Of a stretch of 24,108 nucleotides of DNA, positions 14,364-20,910 are shown piece after piece. A model generated the notes under the pieces. It did no database searches. It was given only the letters and a program-made list of their open reading frames with translations, and was not told the DNA's origin. Position numbers and translations under genes: made by a program. Origin of the DNA: Isoptericola sp042668085 (GTDB lineage: Bacteria; Actinomycetota; Actinomycetes; Actinomycetales; Cellulomonadaceae); contig NZ_JBHVBO010000042.1 in the NCBI RefSeq assembly GCF_042668085.1, positions 1-24,108 of the forward strand, written 5' to 3'. The first letter of the stretch is position 1. Each line of letters begins with the position of its first letter.

Positions 14364-15935
14364 TCACCGGGCGGGCTCGCCCTCCTCGTCGGGGGCGTCG
14401 TCGTGCTCGTGCCCCGGGTCGGACGGCGCGCCCGTCGCGTCGTCGGACTCCACGACGCGCGACGACTCGCCCTCCTCGCCCACCGGCGGGATGCCGCGCT
14501 CGTCCGGCGCGTAGAAGCGGCCGCTGTAGCGCGGGTGCAGGAAGTTCTCGGTGGTGAGGATCTTGTCGACCTCCTCGGCGGTGAGCAGGCCGCGGGCGAC
14601 GACGACGTCGCGCACCGACGCCCCGGTCAGGGCGGCCTCCTTGCCCACGAGGTCGCCGTTGTGGTGGCCGATCACCTCGTTGAGGTAGGTGACGATGCCG
14701 ATGGAACCGAGCACGTGCTGCCGCATGACCTCGGCGTTGGCGGTGATCCCGACGACGCACTTGGTGCGCAGCGCGTCGCACGCGTTGGTGAGCAGCCGGA
14801 TCGACTCGAACATCGACTCCGCCAGCACCGGCTCCATGACGTTGAGCTGGAGCTGCCCGGCCTCGGCGGCGTGCGTGATGGTGACGTCGTTGCCCATGAC
14901 CTTGAAGCACACCTGGTTGACCACCTCGGGGATCACCGGGTTCACCTTGGCGGGCATGATCGACGAGCCGGCCTGCAGCTCGGGCAGGTTGATCTCGTTG
15001 AGGCCAGCGCGCGGCCCCGAGGACAGCAGGCGCAGGTCGTTGCAGATCTTCGACAGCTTGGCCGCGAGCCGCTTCACCGCGGAGTGCACGGCCAGGTAGG
15101 CGCCGTTGTCGTAGGTGGCCTCGACGAGGTTCTCCGCCGGCACGGTGCCGAGCCCGCTGACCTCCGCGAGCCGGCGGGCCGCGACCTTCGGGTACCCGGG
15201 CGGGGTGTTGAGGCCGGTGCCGATCGCCGTCGCGCCCAGGTTGACCTCGAGCAGCAGGTCGGCCGCGTTCCGCAGGCGCTTGACCTCCTCCGCGACGTTG
15301 ACGGAGAAGCCCGCGAACTCCTGCCCGAGGCTCATGGGCACCGCGTCCTGCAGCTGCGTGCGGCCCATCTTCGTCAGGTCCGCGAACTCCGACGCCTTCT
15401 CGTCCAGTGCCCGTGACAGGCGGCGCACGGCGACGACCAGCGCGTCGACGAGGGCGTGCACGGCCAGGCGGAAGCCCGTGGGGTAGGCGTCGTTGGTCGA
15501 CTGGGACTTGTTGACGTGGTCGTTCGGGTTGATGACGTCGTAACGGCCCTTGGGGAAGCCGGAGAGCTCGAGCGCGAGGTTGGCGATCACCTCGTTGGTG
15601 TTCATGTTGACGCTGGTGCCCGCGCCGCCCTGGAACACGTCGATGGGGAACTGGTCGAGGCAGCGCCCCTTGACCAGCACCTCGTCGCACGCGCCGATGA
15701 TGGCGTCCGCGACGTCCCGCTGGATGGCGCGCAGCTCCCGGTTCGCGAGCGCCGCCGCCTTCTTCACCATCACCATGCCGCGGATCATCTCCGGCACGTC
15801 GTTGATGGTCGTCCCGGAGATGGGGAAGTTCTCGATCGCCCGGACGGTGTGGATCCCGTAGTACGCCTGCGCAGGGACCTCCTTCGGTCCGAGCAGGTCT
15901 TCCTCGACGCGCACGTCAGCCGTGGGTTCAGCCAT
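14364..15935 (-). CDS. aspA: Aspartate ammonia-lyase (aspartase) with acidic C-terminal tail
   Basis: Predicted cytosolic homotetrameric lyase converting L-aspartate to fumarate and ammonia, 523 residues. It follows the fumarase/aspartase family throughout: GGAGTSVNMNTNEVIAN, NKSQSTNDAYPT, and the catalytic SS-loop signature GSSIMPAKVNP at residues 323-333. EAGQLQLNVMEPV and SIGIVTYLNEVIGHHNGD then match aspartase rather than fumarase. The ATG at 15935 is preceded on its strand by TACCGT ending seven bases upstream. E. coli AspA is 478 residues. Here the core ends near residue 475 and is followed by about 45 residues rich in Glu, Asp, Gly, Ser and Pro with no recognised domain. It is a single-gene unit transcribed away from the FMN reductase. 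Links to fumarate metabolism or anaerobic nitrogen use are general knowledge, not shown here. Confidence 0.94.
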   Translation of the reverse strand: MAEPTADVRVEEDLLGPKEVPAQAYYGIHTVRAIENFPISGTTINDVPEMIRGMVMVKKAAALANRELRAIQRDVADAIIGACDEVLVKGRCLDQFPIDVFQGGAGTSVNMNTNEVIANLALELSGFPKGRYDVINPNDHVNKSQSTNDAYPTGFRLAVHALVDALVVAVRRLSRALDEKASEFADLTKMGRTQLQDAVPMSLGQEFAGFSVNVAEEVKRLRNAADLLLEVNLGATAIGTGLNTPPGYPKVAARRLAEVSGLGTVPAENLVEATYDNGAYLAVHSAVKRLAAKLSKICNDLRLLSSGPRAGLNEINLPELQAGSSIMPAKVNPVIPEVVNQVCFKVMGNDVTITHAAEAGQLQLNVMEPVLAESMFESIRLLTNACDALRTKCVVGITANAEVMRQHVLGSIGIVTYLNEVIGHHNGDLVGKEAALTGASVRDVVVARGLLTAEEVDKILTTENFLHPRYSGRFYAPDERGIPPVGEEGESSRVVESDDATGAPSDPGHEHDDAPDEEGEPAR

Positions 15936-15942
15936 GAGGCAG

Positions 15943-15948
15943 ACGGTA
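15943..15948 (-). promoter_or_regulatory. -10 hexamer TACCGT, leaderless promoter of aspA
   Basis: On the minus strand TACCGT ends seven bases before the ATG at 15935, with no ribosome site between them. Confidence 0.5.
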
Positions 15949-16030
15949 GCAACGGCGGCACTCGCACGGCTCGCCAGCGCGATCCGGCCCGCGCACAGTG
16001 GAGGTGAACCGGACCAGCACGGGAGGCACC

Positions 16031-16630
16031 ATGACCCACCAGATCGGCTACCTCGTCGGCAGCCTCGCCACAGGATCCATCAACCGCACGCTGTCGAAGG
16101 CGCTCATCCGGCTGGCGCCCCTGGACCTCGAGTTCACCGAGATCCCCATCGGGAACCTGCCGCTCTACAGCTGGGACTACGACGCCGACTACCCGCCGGA
16201 GGGGCGCAGCTTCAAGCAGGCGATCGAGGCGTCCGACGGGCTGCTGATCGTCTCCCCGGAGTACAACCGGTCGATCCCCGGCGCCCTGAAGAACGCGATC
16301 GACTGGGGCTCGCGGCCCTGGGGGCAGAACTCCTTCGCCCGCAAGCCCGTCGGCATCATCGGGGCGTCGCCGGGGGGCATCGGCACCGCCGTCATGCAGT
16401 CGTCCATGCGCGCCGTGCTGAGCTTCCTCGACGCGCCGCAGCTGAACGCCCCCGAGGCGTACATCACCTACGTCGCCGACGACTTCGGCCCCGACGGCGA
16501 GGTGACCGACGAGAGCACGGCCGGCTTCCTGCGGCACTACATGGACGAGTACTGCGCGTTCGTGCAGCGCGTCCTCGCCGTCACCGCGCCCGGGCACATC
16601 GGCGACAGCGACCCGGCGTCGGCCAAGTAG
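16031..16630 (+). CDS. NADPH-dependent FMN reductase-family flavoprotein
   Basis: Predicted flavodoxin-fold reductase of 199 residues that binds FMN and uses NAD(P)H. Relatives include chromate and quinone reductases and azoreductases. The N-terminal FMN phosphate loop is GSLATGSINRTL (residues 10-21). The isoalloxazine-binding motif is SPEYNRSIPGALKNAIDW (75-92), and the third FMN loop is GASPGGIGTA (111-120). All are diagnostic. I choose ATG 16031, six bases after a GGGAGG ribosome site; an upstream GTG (15998) would add eleven unconserved residues. It is divergent from aspA and shares a 95-base intergenic region with it. A role in quinone or metal detoxification is plausible, but the substrate is undetermined. 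Confidence 0.93.
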   Translation: MTHQIGYLVGSLATGSINRTLSKALIRLAPLDLEFTEIPIGNLPLYSWDYDADYPPEGRSFKQAIEASDGLLIVSPEYNRSIPGALKNAIDWGSRPWGQNSFARKPVGIIGASPGGIGTAVMQSSMRAVLSFLDAPQLNAPEAYITYVADDFGPDGEVTDESTAGFLRHYMDEYCAFVQRVLAVTAPGHIGDSDPASAK

Positions 16631-16680
16631 GCGTCGGACGAGCTCGCCGGGCGCGGGGCTGAGCGTGAGAGGCTGACGTC

Positions 16681-17040
16681 GTGCGCGTGGACGTGTGGCT
16701 GTGGGCGGTGCGGCTCTTCAAGAGCCGGTCGTCGTCGGCCGCCCTGCTCCGGTCGGGGCGGGTGCGGGTGAACGGCACGGTGGCCAAGCCCTCGACGTCC
16801 GTCACGGTGGGCGACACGGTCACGTGGCGCGACCCGCTGCGCGACCGCAAGGTCGTCGTCGTCGAGCTGCTGCCCAAGCGCGTGGGCGCGCCGCTGGCGG
16901 TCAAGGCGTACCGCGACGAGAGCCCGCCCATGCCCACCCGCCAGGAGCGGGAGGCCGTCGGCGTCCGCGACCGTGGCGCCGGCCGCCCCACCAAGCGCGA
17001 GCGGCGCGAGATCGACCGGCTGCGCGGCGGCCGCCGCTGA
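16681..17040 (+). CDS. hslR: S4-domain RNA-binding protein (Hsp15/HslR-like)
   Basis: Predicted 119-residue RNA-binding protein. The S4 domain occupies about residues 1-65: VRVDVWLWAVRLFKSRSSSAALLRSGRVRVNGTVAKPS, the classical helix-helix-strand motif with VNG turn. E. coli Hsp15 binds the large ribosomal subunit carrying a stalled nascent chain and helps recycle it; that activity is inferred here by family. The C-terminus is Arg/Lys/Glu-rich (GRPTKRERREIDRLRGGRR), typical of the actinobacterial members. The GTG start has no ribosome site, but a GAGGCT hexamer of xANNNT form ends six bases upstream. The nearest upstream gene, the FMN reductase, is 50 bases away and probably separate. Confidence 0.9.
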   Translation: MRVDVWLWAVRLFKSRSSSAALLRSGRVRVNGTVAKPSTSVTVGDTVTWRDPLRDRKVVVVELLPKRVGAPLAVKAYRDESPPMPTRQEREAVGVRDRGAGRPTKRERREIDRLRGGRR

Positions 17041-17049
17041 CCCGCGACC

Positions 17050-17091
17050 TGTCAGGACCACGTGCACCTCTTCATGCTCGTGGCCCTGACA
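17050..17091. promoter_or_regulatory. Long inverted repeat between S4 gene and dipeptidase
   Basis: The 13-base arms TGTCAGGACCACG (17050-17062) and CGTGGCCCTGACA (17079-17091) pair with one mismatch around a 16-base loop. The repeat starts ten bases after the S4 gene stop and ends 20 bases before the dipeptidase -10 hexamer. It could be a terminator or an operator covering the -35 region. Confidence 0.5.
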
Positions 17092-17111
17092 ACTCGGGGG
17101 CGGGGGGCCGG

Positions 17112-17117
17112 TAGCGT
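17112..17117 (+). promoter_or_regulatory. -10 hexamer TAGCGT, leaderless promoter of the dipeptidase gene
   Basis: TAGCGT ends seven bases before ATG 17125 and supports that start over the in-frame ATG/GTG codons upstream, one of which (17062) lies in the inverted repeat. Confidence 0.55.
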
Positions 17118-17124
17118 GCGGGAC

Positions 17125-18333
17125 ATGACCAGCACCACCGACCGCATCGCCGCGCTCCTGCGCGAGCACCCCGTCTGGGACGGGCACAACGACCTGCCGT
17201 GGGAGGCGCGCGACCAGGTCGCGTACGACTGGGCGCGGCTGGACGTCGAGGCCGGTACCGACGGCCGCACGCACACCGACGTGCCGCGGCTGCGCGCCGG
17301 GGGCGTGGGCGCGCAGTTCTGGTCGGTGTACGTGCCGTCCAACCTGCCCGGCAGCGCCGCCGTCACGGCGACGCTGGAGCAGGTCGACGCCGTGCGCCGC
17401 ATGGTGGCGCGGTGGCCGGAGCACTTCCGCCTCGCGACGAGCGCCGACGACGTGGTGGCCGCCTGGGCGGAGGGCCGCATCGCGTCGCTCATGGGCGCGG
17501 AGGGCGGGCAGTCGATCGACTCGTCGATGGGCGCGCTGCGCATGCTGTACGAGCTGGGCGTGCGCTACATGACGCTCACGCACAACCACCACAACCCGTG
17601 GGCGGAGTCCGCGACGGACGAGCGGCCCGCGGACGGGCGCTTCGACCAGGGTGGTCTGACGCCGTTCGGGCGCGAGGTGGTGCGCGAGATGAACCGCCTC
17701 GGCATGCTCGTCGACCTCTCGCACGTCTCGGCGGGCACGATGCGCGCCGCCCTCGACGTCTCCGAGGCGCCGGTGATCTTCTCGCACAGCTCCGCGCGCG
17801 CCGTCTGCGACGTGCCGCGCAACGTGCCCGACGACGTCCTCGCGCGCCTCGCCGACAACGGCGGCGTGTGCATGGTGACGTTCGTGCCGAGCTTCGTCAC
17901 CCCGGCCGTCGGCGAGTGGCGGGCGCAGGCCGGGGAGGCCGCGCGCGCCGCCGGGATCGCGCCGAACGACTACGCCGAGTTCGACCGGTTCTCCACCGCC
18001 TGGGCCGAGACGCACCCCAAGCCGCCGACGACGCTGGCCGACGTCGTCGCGCACGTCGAGCACGTCCGCGAGGTCGCGGGGCCGGCGCACGTCGGCCTCG
18101 GCGGGGACTACGACGGCGCGGGCGGGTTCGCCGACGAGCTGCGCGACGTCTCCGGCTACCCGGCCCTGCTGGCGGCGCTCGCCGACCGCGGCTGGTCGGA
18201 CGCCGACCTGGCGGCCCTCGCGAGCGGCAACGTGCTGCGCGCGCTGCGCGGCGCGGAGGACGTCGCGGCTCGGCTGCGGACCGAGCGGGAGCCCAGCGTC
18301 GCGCGCCTCGCGGACCTCGACGGCGGCTCCTGA
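17125..18333 (+). CDS. Membrane-dipeptidase (renal dipeptidase, M19) family metallopeptidase
   Basis: Predicted binuclear zinc dipeptidase of 402 residues in the amidohydrolase superfamily. The zinc ligands read by motif are H21 and D23 (WDGHNDLP), bridging E126 (LMGAEGG), H200 (LVDLSHVS) and H221 (IFSHSSARAVC). GGDYDGAGG towards the C-terminus carries the conserved aspartate, and THNHHNPWAES is the family's substrate-site segment. There is no signal peptide or lipobox, so unlike the mammalian GPI-anchored enzyme it is cytosolic. Bacterial members hydrolyse dipeptides, including L-D and D-D forms, and some act on beta-lactams. Length and all key residues are normal. Transcription appears to start at the ATG itself. 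Confidence 0.95.
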   Translation: MTSTTDRIAALLREHPVWDGHNDLPWEARDQVAYDWARLDVEAGTDGRTHTDVPRLRAGGVGAQFWSVYVPSNLPGSAAVTATLEQVDAVRRMVARWPEHFRLATSADDVVAAWAEGRIASLMGAEGGQSIDSSMGALRMLYELGVRYMTLTHNHHNPWAESATDERPADGRFDQGGLTPFGREVVREMNRLGMLVDLSHVSAGTMRAALDVSEAPVIFSHSSARAVCDVPRNVPDDVLARLADNGGVCMVTFVPSFVTPAVGEWRAQAGEAARAAGIAPNDYAEFDRFSTAWAETHPKPPTTLADVVAHVEHVREVAGPAHVGLGGDYDGAGGFADELRDVSGYPALLAALADRGWSDADLAALASGNVLRALRGAEDVAARLRTEREPSVARLADLDGGS

Positions 18334-18377
18334 CGGTTGCCCGCGACGGCTGCCCGGCCGAGGGTGCGCCGGCGGGC

Positions 18378-18383
18378 TAGCGT
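18378..18383 (+). promoter_or_regulatory. -10 hexamer TAGCGT, leaderless promoter of the response-regulator gene
   Basis: TAGCGT ends six bases before ATG 18390, with no ribosome site. The regulator is therefore probably transcribed independently of the dipeptidase, whose stop is 56 bases upstream. Confidence 0.55.
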
Positions 18384-18389
18384 GAGCCC

Positions 18390-19067
18390 ATGACCGGCAC
18401 GCCCGTGCGGGTGTTCCTCGTCGACGACCACGAGGTGGTGCGCCGCGGCGTCGCCGACCTGCTCGGCATGGAGCCCGACCTCGAGGTCGTCGGCACCGCC
18501 GGGACGGCGGCGGAGGCCCTCGCGCGCGTCCCCGCCCTGCGGCCGGACGTCGTCGTCCTCGACGTCCGGCTGCCCGACGGCGACGGCGTCACCGTCTGCC
18601 GGGAGCTGCGCTCGCGCACCGACGTGGCGGTCCTCATGCTCACGTCGTTCGACGACGACCAGTCGCTGTTCGACGCGATCCTCGCCGGCGCGTCCGGGTA
18701 CGTGCTCAAGCAGGTGCGCGGCACCGACCTGGTCGCGGGCATCCGGACGGTGGCGGCGGGCGGCTCCATGCTGGACCCCCGCGCCACGGGCCGCGTGATG
18801 GCGCGCCTGCGCGGGAAGACGGAGGCCGACGACCCGCTGGGCGACCTCACCCCTCAGGAGCGGCGCATCCTCGTGCTCGTGGGCGAGGGCCTGACGAACC
18901 GGCAGATCGGCGCCGAGCTGTTCGTGGCGGAGAAGACCGTGAAGAACTACGTGTCGAGCCTGCTGGCGAAGCTCGGCCTCGAGCGCCGGGTGCAGGCGGC
19001 GGTCCTCGTGGCGCGGCTCGATCAGCTCCGCCGGCCCGACGACCCCCAGGGGCCGGCGGCCCCCTGA
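18390..19067 (+). CDS. devR: DevR/DosR-like LuxR-type response regulator
   Basis: Predicted transcription factor of 225 residues. The receiver domain (about 5-120) has the acidic pair D12/D13, phospho-acceptor D58 (VVVLDVRLPDGDG), T85 and K107. The LuxR-type helix-turn-helix (about 150-215) reads LTPQERRILVLVGEGLTNRQIG and VAEKTVKNYVSSLLAKLGLERR. As I recall, this is almost the same as the recognition region of Mycobacterium tuberculosis DevR (DosR), including QAAV after it. DevR drives the dormancy regulon on phosphorylation by DevS in response to hypoxia, NO or CO. The gene faces a DevS-like kinase tail to tail and overlaps it by 46 bases. The nearby stress-protein promoter holds a DosR-box-like site. 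Orthology is likely, the inducing signal is inferred. Confidence 0.88.
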   Translation: MTGTPVRVFLVDDHEVVRRGVADLLGMEPDLEVVGTAGTAAEALARVPALRPDVVVLDVRLPDGDGVTVCRELRSRTDVAVLMLTSFDDDQSLFDAILAGASGYVLKQVRGTDLVAGIRTVAAGGSMLDPRATGRVMARLRGKTEADDPLGDLTPQERRILVLVGEGLTNRQIGAELFVAEKTVKNYVSSLLAKLGLERRVQAAVLVARLDQLRRPDDPQGPAAP

Positions 19068-20767
19068 GCCCCCGGGGCGCCCGGCTGCCCCGCGAGGGGT
19101 ACCCGCCAGCGCAGGGCGGTGCCTCCCGCCCGGCCCGTCCGGACGTCGAACGAGCCGCCCAGCTCGTCCGCCCGGCGGGCGAGGTTCGCGAGGCCGCTGC
19201 GCGGCGCGTCCAGGGGGGTGCCGATGCCGTCGTCGACCACGGTCAGCACGAGGTCCCCGTCGGCGCGGAGACCGACCCGCACCCGTGTGGCGCGCGCGTG
19301 CCGGGCCGCGTTCGACAGGCTCTCCCGCAGCACGGCCACCAGGTGCGCCGCGACCGTGGACGGCACCTGGGCGTCGATCGGTCCCTCGAACCGGACGGTC
19401 GGGGCGAAGCCGAGCGCGTGGGTCGCGGCGTCGGCCTCGGCCAGGAGCAGCGAGCGCGTGCCGACGCGACGCGGGAGGTCGCCGCCCGGGTCGCGCAGCC
19501 CGCGGATGGTGGTGCGGATCAGGTCGATCGTCTCGTCGATCTGGTCGATCGCCGCCCCGACGCGGCCCGACGTCTCGCGCGTCTGCTCCGGGTCCAGCGG
19601 GCCGGTGGCCGCGAGGCGACGGTCCACGGCCTGCAGGGAGAGGCCGGTCGCGTACAGGCGCTGGACGGCGAGGTCGTGCAGGTCGCGCGCGATCCGGTCG
19701 CGGTCGCGCACGCCGGCGAGCCGGGCGGCGTCCGCGCGCCGCTCGGCGAGCTCGAGCGCGACCGCTGCCTGGTTCGCGAACGCCCCCAGCGCCTCGACGA
19801 CGACGGTGGGGAACGGGTCGGCGCCGCGCAGCCGCCCGACCACGAGCACGCCGCGCGTCTGCCGCCCGCGGCCCACGAGGGGGAAGGCGGCGACGGGGCC
19901 GAGAGTGCCGTCCGGGTGCAGGGCCACGTCGGCGCGGTCGTCGGTGGTGGCGTCGGCGGTGACGACGGGCCGGCCGTCGACGAACGCCATCGCGCTGAAC
20001 GAGCGCGGCGGCCGCAGCACCTGCCCGCGCAGGCTCTCGGCCCCGATCCCGACCGCCGAGCGGACGACCAGGGTGGGAAGCTCCCGGTCCCGGTCGTCGT
20101 CCGCGGGCACGGCGATCCCGGCCGTGTCGGCCGCGGACACGCTGATCGCCTCCGACGCGACCAGGTCGAGCACGCTGTCCGGGTCCTCGCCGGACAGCAG
20201 GCGCCGCGCGATCTCGTCGTCCGCCCGCAGCCACCGCTCCCGCAGCCGGGTCTCCTCGTAGAGGCGCGCGTTCTCGACAGCGAAGCTCGCGGCGGTCGCG
20301 AACCCCTCCAGGAGCCGCTGGTCGTCCTGGGTGAACTGCCCGCCGTCGCGCTTCTCGGTGAGATAGAGGTTGCCGAAAGGCTTCCCGTGCACCTGCAGCG
20401 GGACGCCGAGGAAGCTGCGCATCGGCGGGTGGTGCGGCGGGAACCCGACCGAGCGCGGGTCCGCGGCGATGTCGGGGAGGCGGAGCGGACGGGGGTCGCG
20501 GATGAGCTCGCCGAGGATCCCGTGCCCCGTCGGGTACGGGCCGACGGCGCGGATCTCCTCCTCGGACATGCCCACGGTGAGGAAGCGGGCGATGCGCCGG
20601 TCGTCCCCGAGCACGCCGAGGGCGGCGTAGCGGGCGTCGACGACCGTGGCGGCGGCCTGCACCACGCGGTGCAGCGTCGTCTCCAGCTCGAGGCCCCGGC
20701 CCACGGTCACGACGGCGTCCAGGAGGACGTCCATGTCCCGGTCCCGGCGACCCTCCCGCGGGCTCAC
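19022..20767 (-). CDS. devS: DevS/DosT-like double-GAF sensor histidine kinase
   Basis: Predicted cytosolic sensor kinase of 581 residues. GAF-1 (about 25-180) contains IRDPRPLRLPDIAADPRSVGFPP followed by H113 and LYLTEK with Y135. These correspond in position, 22 residues apart, to the proximal haem ligand H149 and distal Y171 of mycobacterial DevS. GAF-2 is at about 205-345. The dimerisation/phospho-acceptor helix is RDRIARDLHDLAVQRLY with H364. The HATPase domain (about 455-560) has the N box ESLSNAARHA, VVDDGIG and GLANLARRADELGGSF. There is no membrane segment. The GTG start at 20767 is fixed by TAGCGT six bases upstream. Its partner is presumably the convergent DevR-like gene. Haem binding is inferred from two residues and the fold. 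A non-haem GAF is the alternative. Confidence 0.92.
   Translation of the reverse strand: MSPREGRRDRDMDVLLDAVVTVGRGLELETTLHRVVQAAATVVDARYAALGVLGDDRRIARFLTVGMSEEEIRAVGPYPTGHGILGELIRDPRPLRLPDIAADPRSVGFPPHHPPMRSFLGVPLQVHGKPFGNLYLTEKRDGGQFTQDDQRLLEGFATAASFAVENARLYEETRLRERWLRADDEIARRLLSGEDPDSVLDLVASEAISVSAADTAGIAVPADDDRDRELPTLVVRSAVGIGAESLRGQVLRPPRSFSAMAFVDGRPVVTADATTDDRADVALHPDGTLGPVAAFPLVGRGRQTRGVLVVGRLRGADPFPTVVVEALGAFANQAAVALELAERRADAARLAGVRDRDRIARDLHDLAVQRLYATGLSLQAVDRRLAATGPLDPEQTRETSGRVGAAIDQIDETIDLIRTTIRGLRDPGGDLPRRVGTRSLLLAEADAATHALGFAPTVRFEGPIDAQVPSTVAAHLVAVLRESLSNAARHARATRVRVGLRADGDLVLTVVDDGIGTPLDAPRSGLANLARRADELGGSFDVRTGRAGGTALRWRVPLAGQPGAPGAQGAAGPWGSSGRRS
19049..19063. terminator. GC hairpin within the regulator/kinase overlap
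   Basis: GGGGCC (19049-19054) and GGCCCC (19058-19063) pair around three bases inside the stretch shared by both coding ends. It might help terminate either transcript. With such GC content chance is a real possibility. Confidence 0.25.
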
Positions 20768-20773
20768 GTCACC

Positions 20774-20779
20774 ACGCTA
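20774..20779 (-). promoter_or_regulatory. -10 hexamer TAGCGT, leaderless promoter of the sensor kinase gene
   Basis: On the minus strand TAGCGT ends six bases before the GTG at 20767, fixing that start without a ribosome site. Confidence 0.55.
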
Positions 20780-20805
20780 GAAGCACCTCCGGATGCCCGC
20801 GCGTT

Positions 20806-20840
20806 GTCCCGGTCGTCCCGATCGGGACCTTCGGCCCGAG
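20806..20840. promoter_or_regulatory. DosR/DevR-box-like operator region between kinase and stress-protein genes
   Basis: The core GGGACCTTCGGCCC (20824-20837), with flanks 20821-20840, agrees with the published 20-base mycobacterial DosR box at 15 positions by my count. It overlaps a perfect palindrome GTCCCGATCGGGAC (20815-20828). A weaker GTCCC-containing element lies at 20806-20819. The core is centred about 64 bases upstream of the kinase's predicted transcript start and about 80 bases before the stress-protein ATG, so it could serve both genes. Confidence 0.6.
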
Positions 20841-20910
20841 CGCCGGGGCGTTCGGCACTGCCGTGCGTCCCGGCGCGCGTGGCCCACTGGTGCGGTCGGA
20901 GGAGGACGTC

